A DNA stretch of 64,000 nucleotides from Crocosphaera sp. (GCA_030066295.1 JASJBX010000056.1:76513-140512), one strand, 5' to 3'; positions 28,435-38,104 are shown, numbered from the stretch's first letter. Program-made: numbers and translations. Notes: a model not told the origin generated them from the sequence alone.

Positions 28435-29928
28435 CTACATTTTTTTAGTTTTTTTAATACCCATCATTAATAAACCAATTATTTCTAAATCTGTACTAGG
28501 ATCAATAATGTCCATAAATTGTCCTTGATAGATAATAGCCAAGCGATCACTCATTTTTCTCACTTCTTCTAATTCGGTGGAAATATACAAAATAGCTGCA
28601 CCCTTTTCTCTTGCTTTCAATAGTTGTTGTTGTATATATTCCGTTGCTGCGATATCGAGTCCTCTGGTGGGTTGCATGGCAATAATTAATTGTGGATTAT
28701 TGGCTAATTCACGGGCTAAAATTATTTTTTGTTGATTCCCTCCTGATAGTTGTCCAACTGCAATATTCCCTTGCACTCCTCGAATATCAAAATGATTAAT
28801 TGTTTCATTTTCTAAGGTATTTATAGCTTTTTTTTGCAGTATTCCCCATCGATTAAAAGGATAAGAGTAATATTGTTTTAAAATTAAATTTTTACCGATA
28901 TTTAAGGCTAAAACTAATCCTGTTGTTTTTCTATCTTCGGGAATATAACCGATGGGTAATTGCTTGATAATTGTTTCTACTGTCCAGTTACTAATGTCTA
29001 TATTTTTATATTTAATATAACCCTGTTTAGGTTTAATTAGTCCCATAATTACCGACACTAATTCTTTCTGACCATTTCCATCAACTCCAGCTATTCCAAA
29101 GATTTCTCCGGCTTGTATTTGAAAAGAAATCTTTTTTAGTTTGTCGACGACTAAGTTATTAACGGTTACGATAGTTTCGGTAAAAGATAATGTTTTTTTT
29201 GTTAAATTAATTTCTTGATAATTACCAATCATCATATTAGCTAATTTTTGAGGATTCAGGTTTTTATTCTTAAAGGTATTAACCACTTTTCCTTTTCTTA
29301 AAATTGTTATAAAGTTACACAATTTAATTACTTCTTCTAGTTTATGACTAATAAAAATAACTGTATTTCCTTGTTCAACAAATTCCTGTAAAACTTTGAA
29401 AAAGTTATCAATTTCCCCAGGAGTTAAGACTGCAGTTGGTTCATCTAAAATTAATAGTTTTGCCCCTCGATATAATACCTTTAAAATCTCGACCCTTTGC
29501 TGCATTCCCACGGAAATATTTTCTACTTTGGCATCTAAATCAATTTCTAATCCATAGTTATCAATTAATTTTTGAATTTCTATCTGTTTTTGTTTTAATT
29601 TTAGTCTATATTCTCCTTGTGTACCTAAAATAATGTTCTCTAATACAGATAGTTGAGGAACTAACATAAAATGCTGATGAATCATTCCAATACCTTGATC
29701 AATAGCACTTTTAGGAGAGTTAATATTAACCATTTTATTATTAATATAAATCTCTCCTTCATCGGGACGATATAACCCCGACAATATATTCATCAATGTG
29801 GTTTTTCCTGCACCATTCTCTCCTAAAATAGCATGAATAGTCCCTTGATTAATGGTTAGGGAAATATTATCATTAGCAGTAAATGAGCCAAATCTTTTTA
29901 TAATGTGTTTTAACTGTAATTCAACCAT
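28435..29928 (-). CDS. ABC transporter ATPase, nucleoside/sugar type with two ABC domains
   Basis: This 497-residue protein has two fused ATPase domains. The first has Walker A GENGAGKTTLMN, signature SVGMQQRVEI and Walker B LLILDEPTAVLT. The second has a degenerate Walker A (GVDGNGQKEL) but a full LSGGNQQKIILARE signature. This is the pattern of the RbsA/YufO group. The gene begins 8 bases after the BMP lipoprotein gene on the same strand, so it probably energises uptake of the nucleoside-like ligand bound by that protein. The two permeases expected for such a system are not in the window. Confidence 0.9.
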   Translation of the reverse strand: MVELQLKHIIKRFGSFTANDNISLTINQGTIHAILGENGAGKTTLMNILSGLYRPDEGEIYINNKMVNINSPKSAIDQGIGMIHQHFMLVPQLSVLENIILGTQGEYRLKLKQKQIEIQKLIDNYGLEIDLDAKVENISVGMQQRVEILKVLYRGAKLLILDEPTAVLTPGEIDNFFKVLQEFVEQGNTVIFISHKLEEVIKLCNFITILRKGKVVNTFKNKNLNPQKLANMMIGNYQEINLTKKTLSFTETIVTVNNLVVDKLKKISFQIQAGEIFGIAGVDGNGQKELVSVIMGLIKPKQGYIKYKNIDISNWTVETIIKQLPIGYIPEDRKTTGLVLALNIGKNLILKQYYSYPFNRWGILQKKAINTLENETINHFDIRGVQGNIAVGQLSGGNQQKIILARELANNPQLIIAMQPTRGLDIAATEYIQQQLLKAREKGAAILYISTELEEVRKMSDRLAIIYQGQFMDIIDPSTDLEIIGLLMMGIKKTKKM

Positions 29929-29936
29929 ATATTATA

Positions 29937-31025
29937 TTACGAGATAGTTTGATTCACACAAAGGGTTGACTGTCCATCTTCTTCACAAAGTTCAAAGGTT
30001 ATTTTTTTGTTGATAATGTCTTCTTTAACTGTATTAATTTGTCCTTTCATTTCATCGGTCACAACGTCGTTAAATTCTCCTAAATATAAGAGGTCAGGAT
30101 AATCTAAACCTAGGCTATAAATCTTACCTTCTAGTTCTTTTTTAGTGGCTAATTCTGCTAGATAATTAATAGCTAAATCTAACCGTTTTACAGGAGTTGT
30201 TAACACAGCATCAGGGGCAATGTCTAGTTGATCAACTGTATTTCCAAAAGCATAAACCTCTTTTTCTGCTGCCGTTTGTAAGACAGCAGGGGCAGCATTA
30301 TCCAACCATTGATAAATAACATCAGCCCCTGAAGAAATTAAGGCTAAAGTGGCTTCTTTTGCCTTAGCTGCGTCATTCCAATCTCCTGTATAACTTGAAG
30401 TAATTTTGATATCAGGGTTGATAGATTTTGCCCCTAATTCAAATCCCCTTAATTCTTCATCCGTTGCCTGAAAAGATTGGGCGGTAATATAGGCCATTTG
30501 ATTGCTTTTTGTCATCAATGCCCCTAAGATTCCACAGAGATAACTTCCTTGTAAATGATCGATACGTAAAGAAGCAACATTTTCTCCTTCTACTGCCCCG
30601 TTTACCCCGATAAAAAAGGTGTCAGGAAACTGGCCAGCTACTTGTTGAATAGCTGCGTCAAATTGTCCGCCATGAGCATACAATAAATTATAACCCCGTC
30701 GGGCAAAATCGGCTAAGATTTCAGCTTGATCAGCTTGGGAAACTTGTTCAACATAGGCTATTTCTGCCCCCAATTTTTCTTCGGTTAATTTAACTCCTTC
30801 GTAACCGGTTTGATTCCAGGCTTTATCCGTTATAATTCCAGGTAAAATAATAGCTACTTTTAAAGAATTTTTGGTGACTATTGTCTCTTCTTCTTTATTC
30901 GTAGTGGAGGGGGTTGAGGTTGTGGACATTGAATTATTATTATCGCCACAAGCTTTTAACAGTAAACTTGTTAATAAAGCTGAGGTAAAGCTTAAAAATT
31001 GTCTACGTTGTAATCGTGATTTCAT
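29937..31025 (-). CDS. BMP-family substrate-binding lipoprotein
   Basis: From ATG 31025 the protein has 362 residues; an in-frame ATG at 31031 adds two. The N-terminus MKSRLQRRQFLSFTSALLTSLLLKAC combines a twin-arginine-like start with a lipobox (LLKAC). The body matches basic membrane protein/PnrA: KVAIILPGIITDKAWNQTGYEGV, YAHGGQFDAAIQQVA, DQLDIAPDAVLTTPVKRLDLAI. Relatives bind purine nucleosides or riboflavin. The start codon overlaps the lepB stop as ATGA, which implies translational coupling, and the ABC ATPase follows by 8 bases. Confidence 0.88.
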   Translation of the reverse strand: MKSRLQRRQFLSFTSALLTSLLLKACGDNNNSMSTTSTPSTTNKEEETIVTKNSLKVAIILPGIITDKAWNQTGYEGVKLTEEKLGAEIAYVEQVSQADQAEILADFARRGYNLLYAHGGQFDAAIQQVAGQFPDTFFIGVNGAVEGENVASLRIDHLQGSYLCGILGALMTKSNQMAYITAQSFQATDEELRGFELGAKSINPDIKITSSYTGDWNDAAKAKEATLALISSGADVIYQWLDNAAPAVLQTAAEKEVYAFGNTVDQLDIAPDAVLTTPVKRLDLAINYLAELATKKELEGKIYSLGLDYPDLLYLGEFNDVVTDEMKGQINTVKEDIINKKITFELCEEDGQSTLCVNQTIS

Positions 31026-31624
31026 GGCCATATAATTGTACTTAAAATGCTACCAATACGGTTAAATGGAAAGAAGCGAAAAACGGCATGACCAATAATA
31101 TTTTCTTCTGGCAAAAATCCCCAAACATGAGAATCATTACTATTATTGCGATTGTCTCCCATGACAAATAAATAACCGTCAGGTACTTTTACAGATTGTA
31201 AGTTATAATAAGGCGGTTGTAAAATATAATTCTCTTTGAGAGGTTGATTATTAACATAAACTTGGCCTTCTTTAACTGCTACCGTATCACCTCCCATGGC
31301 GATAATTCTTTTGATAAATGCTTGCTGTTTTTCGTATCCTTGTAGTTGCAATTGTATGGGAGGTTCAAAAACAATAATATCTCCTGTTTGGGGGGGATGA
31401 AAATAATAAGAAACTTTCTCAACCACTAGGCGATCGCCGGTTTCTAAAGTGGGATACATAGACTCAGAAGGAATATATCTAGGTTCGGCGATAAACGTCC
31501 GAATAATCACAGCTAAAATAACAGCAATGACTAAAATTTGTACATTTTCCCAGATAATTTGCCAAGTATTATTCGTCTGAGTTGATGCTGAGTTTTTTTG
31601 CTCTTTTTCTTGATGGATAGTCAT
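31022..31624 (-). CDS. lepB: signal peptidase I
   Basis: This 200-residue membrane protease has one N-terminal helix (VQILVIAVILAVIIRTFIAEP). The catalytic Ser is in YIPSESMYPTLETGDRLVVEK (box B), the catalytic Lys in FIKRIIAMGGDTV (box D), and box E reads GDNRNNSNDSHVWGF. It cleaves Sec and Tat signal peptides at the outer face of the plasma or thylakoid membrane. It lies between mazG (69 bases upstream) and the BMP gene (4-base overlap). Confidence 0.96.
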   Translation of the reverse strand: MTIHQEKEQKNSASTQTNNTWQIIWENVQILVIAVILAVIIRTFIAEPRYIPSESMYPTLETGDRLVVEKVSYYFHPPQTGDIIVFEPPIQLQLQGYEKQQAFIKRIIAMGGDTVAVKEGQVYVNNQPLKENYILQPPYYNLQSVKVPDGYLFVMGDNRNNSNDSHVWGFLPEENIIGHAVFRFFPFNRIGSILSTIIWP

Positions 31625-31693
31625 AAAAATAATTTAGGTTTCTTCCTGGATTATAACGTTTTTCTATTCCACAACTTATTAACTTAATTATTG

Positions 31694-32527
31694 TTATTGA
31701 TTTAGTTCTTTCTTAGCTTTTTGCCATAGTTTTTCTAATTCTTCTAAAGAATAGTCTGTCAAAGGACTCTCGGCAAACTTTTCCATGATAGAAAGACGTT
31801 GAATAAACCTTTCATTGGTTCCTGATAAAGCTTCTGAGGCATCTAAATCGTACCATCTGGCGATATTAACGATAGTAAACAATAAGTCTCCTAGTTCTGA
31901 TTGTTGATGGACTTTATCACCGCTTTCTAATGATTCCTTAAACTCGGTTAATTCTTCGGAAAATTTTCCCCAAACTCCGTCAATATTTTCCCATTCAAAA
32001 CCCGCTTTCGCTGCTTTAACCGATATTTTACTACTAGCCATTAGTGGAGGTAAAGTACGATGATAACGGTCTAATTTTCGACTCAATAATTGAGCCATTT
32101 CTAATTTTTCTCCCTTTTCTTGCGCTTTGATTTTATCCCAATTTTGACGCACTTCTTCGCTATTTTCAACTGTTACATCCCCAAAAACATGAGGATGACG
32201 ACGAATTAATTTATTAGTGATGCCTTCTGCTACTTCTTGTAGGCTAAAATCACCGTTATCTTGGGCTATTTGTGATTGCAATACCACCTGTAATAATAAG
32301 TCTCCTAATTCCTCTACAATGGCTGTTTGATTCTCGCTTCTAATGGCATGAACCACTTCGTAGGCTTCTTCTATTACATAGGGTATCAAAGTTTGGGGGG
32401 TTTGAGCCAGATCCCAAGGACATCCCCCATCAGGCGATCGCAGTTTTGCCACCACATTGATCAGATGGTTTAATGCCTCTAATATAGCGTGGTAGGTTTG
32501 GGGTTGAGTAGCTTTAAAATCAGACAT
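31694..32527 (-). CDS. mazG: nucleoside triphosphate pyrophosphohydrolase MazG
   Basis: This 277-residue protein has two all-alpha MazG domains. The first has SPDGGCPWDLAQTPQTL...EEAYEVVHAI and EELGDLLLQVVLQSQIA with the metal-binding EExxE and ExxD motifs. The second has FEWENIDGVWGKFSEELTEFKE and SELGDLLFTIVNIARW. It hydrolyses non-canonical or excess NTPs to NMP and pyrophosphate. Length is normal. It is part of a five- or six-gene minus-strand run with lnt and lepB. Confidence 0.95.
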   Translation of the reverse strand: MSDFKATQPQTYHAILEALNHLINVVAKLRSPDGGCPWDLAQTPQTLIPYVIEEAYEVVHAIRSENQTAIVEELGDLLLQVVLQSQIAQDNGDFSLQEVAEGITNKLIRRHPHVFGDVTVENSEEVRQNWDKIKAQEKGEKLEMAQLLSRKLDRYHRTLPPLMASSKISVKAAKAGFEWENIDGVWGKFSEELTEFKESLESGDKVHQQSELGDLLFTIVNIARWYDLDASEALSGTNERFIQRLSIMEKFAESPLTDYSLEELEKLWQKAKKELNQ

Positions 32528-32608
32528 AGATAGTAAGACGAAAACTTACTTATCTATTATTAACCAAGTTTGATTTTTTTTCAATCATTCTTAGCAAATA
32601 TCTTTCAG

Positions 32609-33724
32609 TTACTCCCTGGCTTCTTGCATTTTAGCTTGAGCAAATTTTAACAATTTTTGCGCTTCTTCATAAGCGGTGGTTCCTGCTTTAACTTGTTTCA
32701 ATTGTTCCATATTTCCTTGCATTTTACTGATAAAGACTTGCCGTTGATTAGGTTGAACCCCATTGGCAAATTGTTCTTGAAGAGTTTGAATATTTTTTTT
32801 AGCCATTTCTAAAGTTTGGCTCGACTCTTTTTCTGCTTTACTCTGCAGTTTGACAACACTTGAATTAGTTTCATATTCTGCTAATAATTCTTGACTTTCT
32901 AGATAGCCTTGATCCTCTTGAGAAATACTTTCTAAACGATTAATTGCTTTTTGCCAAAGTTGTTGGCATTCTTGCCATTGATCAGAAGAATGAGGAGGAT
33001 TTTCGCATAGTTTTGTCGCTGATAAAGCGAAGCTTCTAGCTGCACTTATTATGGTATTAGTTTTTTCTTTTTCTGTTATGGTTCCTGTGACAGATTGAAA
33101 GTCTCTTTGATAACTATTCAATTTTGAACTAACTAAATTAGCTGCAAAAGTGTGAGGGGGTAATTGTTGTAATTCATCTAAAGATTGCTGCCAAGTTGTT
33201 ATAATGGTCTGCTTTTGTTCTCTTTCAGTTGCTTGGTGATAGTTCTGTTTAGCTTGTTGTAGATTATTTTCTGCTTCTTGATAAGTATTAAAAGCATTTT
33301 TTTGTTGAAAAATAATCGCTTCCATTCGCCCTATTTTTCTTCTAGCTGCTTCAAATTCATCGATGGTAAACTGCCAACTACAACTAAACATTTCACAGTA
33401 TCTTTTGGGTTCATAACCAATAAACCAAACCGGTAATTGAGCTAAATTTTCTTGTGCTAGTTTAACCTTTTGTTCTCCTAATTTGATATCATCAAAACTA
33501 GAAACATGATGAATGAGTTGGTCTGCTTGTTCCACATGAGCGATGGCTTCTCGATAATGATGATCCATCTTAATATAACTGGGTAATAATAACAGGGGGG
33601 CAACTTTTGAAACGGGACGACGTATCATCGGATAGGGTAAGTTTACCAGGGAAATAAGTCCGATTAAACCCGCAGTGGTAACCGTTGTCATACCCAAACC
33701 CCAAGCAATTAGTTTTAGTTTCAT
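32609..33724 (-). CDS. membrane-anchored coiled-coil protein of unknown function
   Basis: This 371-residue protein has an N-terminal hydrophobic helix (AWGLGMTTVTTAGLIGLISLV), a conserved-looking segment LPVWFIGYEPKRYCEMFSCSWQFTIDEF (with two cysteines) around residues 95-123, and long Gln/Glu-rich helices for the rest. It probably projects a coiled-coil stalk outside the membrane. No catalytic motif is visible. It lies between lnt and mazG, with gaps of 57 and 81 bases, suggesting one transcript. Confidence 0.7.
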   Translation of the reverse strand: MKLKLIAWGLGMTTVTTAGLIGLISLVNLPYPMIRRPVSKVAPLLLLPSYIKMDHHYREAIAHVEQADQLIHHVSSFDDIKLGEQKVKLAQENLAQLPVWFIGYEPKRYCEMFSCSWQFTIDEFEAARRKIGRMEAIIFQQKNAFNTYQEAENNLQQAKQNYHQATEREQKQTIITTWQQSLDELQQLPPHTFAANLVSSKLNSYQRDFQSVTGTITEKEKTNTIISAARSFALSATKLCENPPHSSDQWQECQQLWQKAINRLESISQEDQGYLESQELLAEYETNSSVVKLQSKAEKESSQTLEMAKKNIQTLQEQFANGVQPNQRQVFISKMQGNMEQLKQVKAGTTAYEEAQKLLKFAQAKMQEARE

Positions 33725-33781
33725 AATTGATAATAATTGGTATACTTATCTTTAGTATTCCCAATGTTGCACAATTTATTA

Positions 33782-35362
33782 TCATAGAATTAACTTAATC
33801 AACCAGAGAATACCTGCAAAAATACTTAAAAATATTGTTAACCAGTTTCCCCATTTAACATATAATGTTTGCGTATTTCGAGGATAAATTTTCCCTTGGT
33901 GTAATTGATAATTATTGATGTCTGATATCCATAAAGTCTCTCCTTTTGGATTAACAATAGCAGAATAACCCGTATTAGTTGCTCTTGCCATCCATCTATC
34001 AGTTTCAACCGCACGAATAACATCTTGTGCATGATGTTGTGCGGGCATAATTTCGCTATAATGGGCATTATTAGAAGCAGTAATAATAAACTTTCCGCCG
34101 GCATTTGCTTGACGGCGAAAATGTTCACTAAAGGCAGATTCATAACAAATCCCTGTGATTGCCTGACCAAAAGGAGTATTAAATTTTTGGTTAGGGTTTC
34201 CTGCAACCAAATGACTATCTAAAGGAGATAATCTATCAATAATTTTCCCTAAAATATCTTCAAACGGAATATATTCTCCTAAAGGAACTAATTTAACTTT
34301 ATCAAAACGACTTGATATATTTCCTCTGTTTGTAATCATAAATAGACTATTAGTATAACTTGTATTTTCACTTCCAAATGCACCAAGAATGACGGGGACT
34401 TGTTGTTCTAGAATTGCACGATAAAAAGAACTATTTTTGATAATATAATCTAAATCAAATGGTAAGGCTGTTTCTGGTGTGATGATTAAGTCAACGTTTT
34501 CATTACTAAGTTTTTCATATCCTTGGGTATAACCTTCAATCGCTTTTCTCCAACCTTCAGGATAAAGTTTTATCGTATTAGGAATATTACCTTGAATAAT
34601 CCCAACATTTATGGCTTTCTCCTCCTGATCAACCAATGGCTTTTGATATAAATAAAATCCCCACAAATGTAATAAAACACATCCGATTAAAGCAGTCAAA
34701 CCTAATGTTAAATATTGTTTCTTATTTTGAGAATAGATCAAAATAGACTCTGCAAATAGCCCATTAATCACTACAATTGCAGACGTTATAGTAGAATAAC
34801 CCGATAATTTTGTTAATTGTAAAATGATTAAATTATTAGGACTTTGGGTATAAGATAAAGAAGTCCACCATAAATCCCCTTGATTCCAAAGCAATTCTAA
34901 TAAACACCAAATTGCTGTACCAAAAATAACTCTTGAAATAGCTATGAAAAAGATATTATCTGACCCTGGTCTACTCTTATATTTACTCTCAATAAATAAA
35001 CGAAAAATAATTGACCAAGTTGTCACTAATATCGCTCCCCAAATAGTAATAAATAACCAACAAAAAAGAGCAATTAATAAACTCAATAACCAAGGAACTC
35101 CCATCCAAGTCATGGGATGAATTCCCGTAATCCAAAATAAACCAAACCCATGATAAGTAAATCCCCAAACAAAAGCGATGGCTGTTTTTTGGTTAACAAT
35201 AATACCTTTAAAAGATAGCTTATTTTTAGGATAATTATTGTCATGAGATACAGTAAATAACCAGAGAGGAATTAAGGCAATCCAAGCTAAATAAGATGCA
35301 GAAAAGGGAGCCGTTGTCAAGCCCATTAAGAGACCAGTGAAAACAGTTAACAAAAATTTCAT
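33782..35362 (-). CDS. lnt: apolipoprotein N-acyltransferase
   Basis: This 526-residue protein has about six N-terminal hydrophobic segments, then a periplasmic nitrilase domain (VGIIQGNIPNTIKL) and a last helix at the C-terminus. The catalytic triad can be placed at Glu in TPETALPF, Lys in RFDKVKLVPLGEYIPFE and Cys in GQAITGICYESAF. It adds the third acyl chain to lipoproteins, such as the PstS and BMP proteins encoded in this window. Length and order are as in the family. Confidence 0.95.
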   Translation of the reverse strand: MKFLLTVFTGLLMGLTTAPFSASYLAWIALIPLWLFTVSHDNNYPKNKLSFKGIIVNQKTAIAFVWGFTYHGFGLFWITGIHPMTWMGVPWLLSLLIALFCWLFITIWGAILVTTWSIIFRLFIESKYKSRPGSDNIFFIAISRVIFGTAIWCLLELLWNQGDLWWTSLSYTQSPNNLIILQLTKLSGYSTITSAIVVINGLFAESILIYSQNKKQYLTLGLTALIGCVLLHLWGFYLYQKPLVDQEEKAINVGIIQGNIPNTIKLYPEGWRKAIEGYTQGYEKLSNENVDLIITPETALPFDLDYIIKNSSFYRAILEQQVPVILGAFGSENTSYTNSLFMITNRGNISSRFDKVKLVPLGEYIPFEDILGKIIDRLSPLDSHLVAGNPNQKFNTPFGQAITGICYESAFSEHFRRQANAGGKFIITASNNAHYSEIMPAQHHAQDVIRAVETDRWMARATNTGYSAIVNPKGETLWISDINNYQLHQGKIYPRNTQTLYVKWGNWLTIFLSIFAGILWLIKLIL

Positions 35363-35388
35363 GGTTACTTATTAATAATTAAGACAAA

Positions 35389-35418
35389 GGTAGGGGTTAA
35401 CGACCGTTAACCCCTACC
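35389..35418. repeat. palindromic repeat (copy 2)
   Basis: A perfect 13-bp stem pairs GGTAGGGGTTAAC (35389-35401) with GTTAACCCCTACC (35406-35418), with loop GACC. The core GGGGTYAAC...GTTRACCCC is shared with the copy at 28345-28374, including compensatory changes in both arms. It sits between lnt and the upstream secreted protein gene, both on the minus strand. Confidence 0.65.
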
Positions 35419-35443
35419 ATCTTTCTGATTTTGGTTACAATGA

Positions 35444-35989
35444 TCATTCATTATAAGCAGGAAACAAACTGCGAGGAAAATCTTGTGCTGATAGACAAAT
35501 ATCCATCGCTTTAATCGGGTTCATATCGTCAACTTCTTTCGTTGCAGCAATGACACATTCAGAATAAAAACCAGGTCGTAAACTGGTACGACAGGAATTT
35601 AATAATGTTAATAAATTGATGGCTTCCGTATCGGTTTCTGGATCAGCTGCTGCTAAACTGGGAAGGGCGTTATAAATATCAGCCACACAGTTTCCTAAGT
35701 CTATCGGTCGTCTGACTTGGAAACAGGCTTTTAGAGAGTCATTCCCATCAATAGGGGTCGTATTGCCGATCATGCTGACACATTCTGATAATTCTTTAGG
35801 AATCAAAGCATCGGAACAAGCAGTGGCTGCATCGTCTCCTGATACGTTAAACCTTTGTAGTTGGGTCACACAGACACTATACTGGTTCCAGTCTCCTGCT
35901 GCTTTGACAGGAGTTGTCAACAGCAATAAACCCAGAGAAACAGGAAACAGTCCTACACCACGAAATAAACGATTTAATGACATAATCAT
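35444..35989 (-). CDS. secreted Cys-repeat protein of unknown function
   Basis: This 181-residue protein has a signal peptide (GLFPVSLGLLLLTTPVKAA). The mature part has four repeats of about 30 residues, each starting with CV (VCVTQLQ, SECVSMI, GNCVADI, SECVIAA) and carrying a second Cys 14 to 27 residues later (AATACSD, LKACFQV, LNSCRTS, AMDICLS). Eight cysteines in this spacing suggest four disulfide-linked helical hairpins in the periplasm. I do not recognise a named family. It lies upstream of lnt on the same strand. Confidence 0.7.
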   Translation of the reverse strand: MIMSLNRLFRGVGLFPVSLGLLLLTTPVKAAGDWNQYSVCVTQLQRFNVSGDDAATACSDALIPKELSECVSMIGNTTPIDGNDSLKACFQVRRPIDLGNCVADIYNALPSLAAADPETDTEAINLLTLLNSCRTSLRPGFYSECVIAATKEVDDMNPIKAMDICLSAQDFPRSLFPAYNE

Positions 35990-36063
35990 AACTGTTTTAG
36001 ACAGTATTAAAACCCAATAGATAAATCACTTGGATTTTAACAAAAGATTCGATTAAGTTACGG

Positions 36064-36669
36064 CTATAACTCAAAATTATCTGTAAACCATTGACGAGTC
36101 ATGGGTTGTTCTATCATTAACCCTTCTCCCCCCAATATTTCTAAGGGTTCTCCCTCGATGGATAACCATACCTTTGTGTCAGGATCTAAACTGGTAGCAG
36201 TGGCTAATAGTTGTGCCAATCGCCCCATCATTGAAGCACTACCCCCTCCTGTGGTAAACTCGGAGGATAAATCGAGGTGAACCCCTTGATCGTCTAATTT
36301 CAGGCTTAATAGTTTGGTTTCTGGGGGAATAGTGGTGTAATACTCAGAACTCTCAGGCCCCGATAATAAGCGTTTAATGGCAGTTTCTAAAACTTCTTCA
36401 TCCGTTAGAGACTTTTGTAGGGTTAGGGGCTCGTCTTTGACTGTTAAGTCATCCCTACCGGGATTTAACCAATAGACTTGTCCCCGTTGTTCGGTATCAA
36501 AAGATGGACTAACCGGATTTTCTGTAGAATTTTGGGTGGTGGAATCAGGGGAATTGGTTAAGCTATGGATAGCCCACCAAGTGGTTACGGTTCCTGTGGC
36601 TACCATTGCTGCAATAATTCCAGCAACAAAGCCGATAGAGGAACGATTTTGACGATGATTATCTTGCAT
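36064..36669 (-). CDS. GerMN-domain membrane protein
   Basis: This 201-residue protein has one N-terminal transmembrane helix (IGFVAGIIAAMVATGTVTTWWAI) and an exported domain. The C-terminal part reads VYWLNPGRDDLTVKDEPL, ETAIKRLLSGP, IPPETKLLSLKLDDQGVHLDLSSEF and GGGSASMMGRLAQLLATATS. This is the GerMN domain known from GerM and LpqB, probably a ligand- or peptidoglycan-associated fold. In cyanobacteria its role is unknown. It stands in a run of minus-strand envelope-protein genes. Confidence 0.85.
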   Translation of the reverse strand: MQDNHRQNRSSIGFVAGIIAAMVATGTVTTWWAIHSLTNSPDSTTQNSTENPVSPSFDTEQRGQVYWLNPGRDDLTVKDEPLTLQKSLTDEEVLETAIKRLLSGPESSEYYTTIPPETKLLSLKLDDQGVHLDLSSEFTTGGGSASMMGRLAQLLATATSLDPDTKVWLSIEGEPLEILGGEGLMIEQPMTRQWFTDNFEL

Positions 36670-36758
36670 ATTATTTTCCTCTTACCCTATTTTTATTATT
36701 CACGACGATTCTAACGTAGATAACGGTTCCTGGGTTGATCAGTCTTAATAATTAATAA

Positions 36759-37565
36759 TTAATTATCTTTGGCTGTATCAAGACGAAAAAAGGCAGCAAT
36801 ATCTACGGTTTCATCATTAAGATTAAGTTGTATAATTCTGACTAAAAATCCCTGATCGGCAAAGATATCTAAGCTTAATCTATCACTAATCCCTGCTACT
36901 AAGATATTAGTAAATCGGGGAGACAGTTTTCTGTCATTAATAATGGCGGTGAGATCGGTTAATTTGATCTTTTTTCCCTGTTCAATTTCAAAAGCGACTT
37001 CTGCGGCAATATTCAATTGTGTGGGAGGTTCTCCTTCCTCTCCCTCCTGTTCTAATTCTATTTCCAGGGCAAGACGATTGTCTGCCATAAAATTAATTTG
37101 TAATTTTAATATTTCAAAACTCGGTGCTTCTGGGGGTAAAATGTTATCAACCAGTCCTTGTAATTGTTCTCTGACACTATAAGCTTCTAGGGCAGCATTG
37201 AGATCATCTTCCTTAATAACCAGACGAAATGCCCCTTGTAGGGGTTTATTCAAAGAAGACTGTATGGTTTGGATTCCTTTTAAATTTTGAACCTTATTAA
37301 TATCAATATCAATGGGATCGGTTTCTAAATCAAACGTATCGATCCTTAAGTTTTCAATAATTTCTATTCCTCGACTGGCAATACGAATGCGATCAATTTT
37401 TCCAGCAATGGGTTGATAACTCGGGGTATTATCAATTCTAACAGCCAATTTTTCTACACTGGCAACTTGCGATCGCAACTGTTGGGCAACCAGGGTATCA
37501 ACCACAACCCCCAAAGGAGAAATAATGGTGATTAAACTCGATAAAAAAATGGTAAAAACTTCCAT
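36759..37565 (-). CDS. DUF2993 (LmeA-like) lipid-binding-fold protein
   Basis: This 268-residue protein has an N-terminal hydrophobic segment that may be a signal or anchor (VFTIFLSSLITIISPLG). It is followed by a BPI/TULIP-like pattern of DUF2993: LRSQVASVEKLAVRIDNTPSYQPIAGKIDRIRIASRG, LETDPIDIDI and, near the end, LNLNDETVDIAAFF. DUF2993 members are cell-envelope proteins thought to bind phospholipid. Function here is inferred only from the family. Confidence 0.8.
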   Translation of the reverse strand: MEVFTIFLSSLITIISPLGVVVDTLVAQQLRSQVASVEKLAVRIDNTPSYQPIAGKIDRIRIASRGIEIIENLRIDTFDLETDPIDIDINKVQNLKGIQTIQSSLNKPLQGAFRLVIKEDDLNAALEAYSVREQLQGLVDNILPPEAPSFEILKLQINFMADNRLALEIELEQEGEEGEPPTQLNIAAEVAFEIEQGKKIKLTDLTAIINDRKLSPRFTNILVAGISDRLSLDIFADQGFLVRIIQLNLNDETVDIAAFFRLDTAKDN

Positions 37566-37608
37566 AAAACTAGATAAACTAATTAATTTTTTTCAAGGTA
37601 CTATAATC

Positions 37609-37923
37609 TTAATCTTCTAAAATCCATTCAGAACTTTTTTCTCCCAAGTCTAAAGGAATACTCACTGCTTTTCCCAAACGAGGCCGTTCTTTTGTGGTGT
37701 CTAAATAGTTAATAATTTGTTGTTGACTTCCCCAAGCGGTTAAATAATTGGCGATCGCATTCAAATGTTCAAAATACTCTTGTTCAGTCATGGGAAAAGA
37801 AGCTTGTTCGAGATATTTCCACATCACTTGACAAAAAATCTTACCTTTGACCTTTCTTAGCTGTATATCGTAGGATCTTCCCCATTTACTGTATAATAGT
37901 CCGTGTAATTCTTGTCCTGTCAT
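37609..37923 (-). CDS. DUF3067 family protein
   Basis: This 104-residue soluble protein starts MTGQELHGLLYSKWGRSYDIQLRKVKGKIFCQVMWKYLEQASFPMTEQEY, which is characteristic of DUF3067, found in cyanobacteria and plastids. No enzyme motif is apparent and the role is unknown. It ends 43 bases before the DUF2993 gene on the same strand. Confidence 0.8.
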   Translation of the reverse strand: MTGQELHGLLYSKWGRSYDIQLRKVKGKIFCQVMWKYLEQASFPMTEQEYFEHLNAIANYLTAWGSQQQIINYLDTTKERPRLGKAVSIPLDLGEKSSEWILED

Positions 37924-38104
37924 GCTTAAGAATCCCTAAAAAGTTCCTTATTGGTTATAACAAAAATAACAGTTATCAGTCATCAGTTTTTCAGCTATCA
38001 ACTATCAATTATTAATTTATGCGTGATTGTCGATAGTTAGCTGACAATAGACGATAGTGAAAACTAATATATAATCGGTAAAGAAATCTGATCAGAGGGT
38101 ATAA

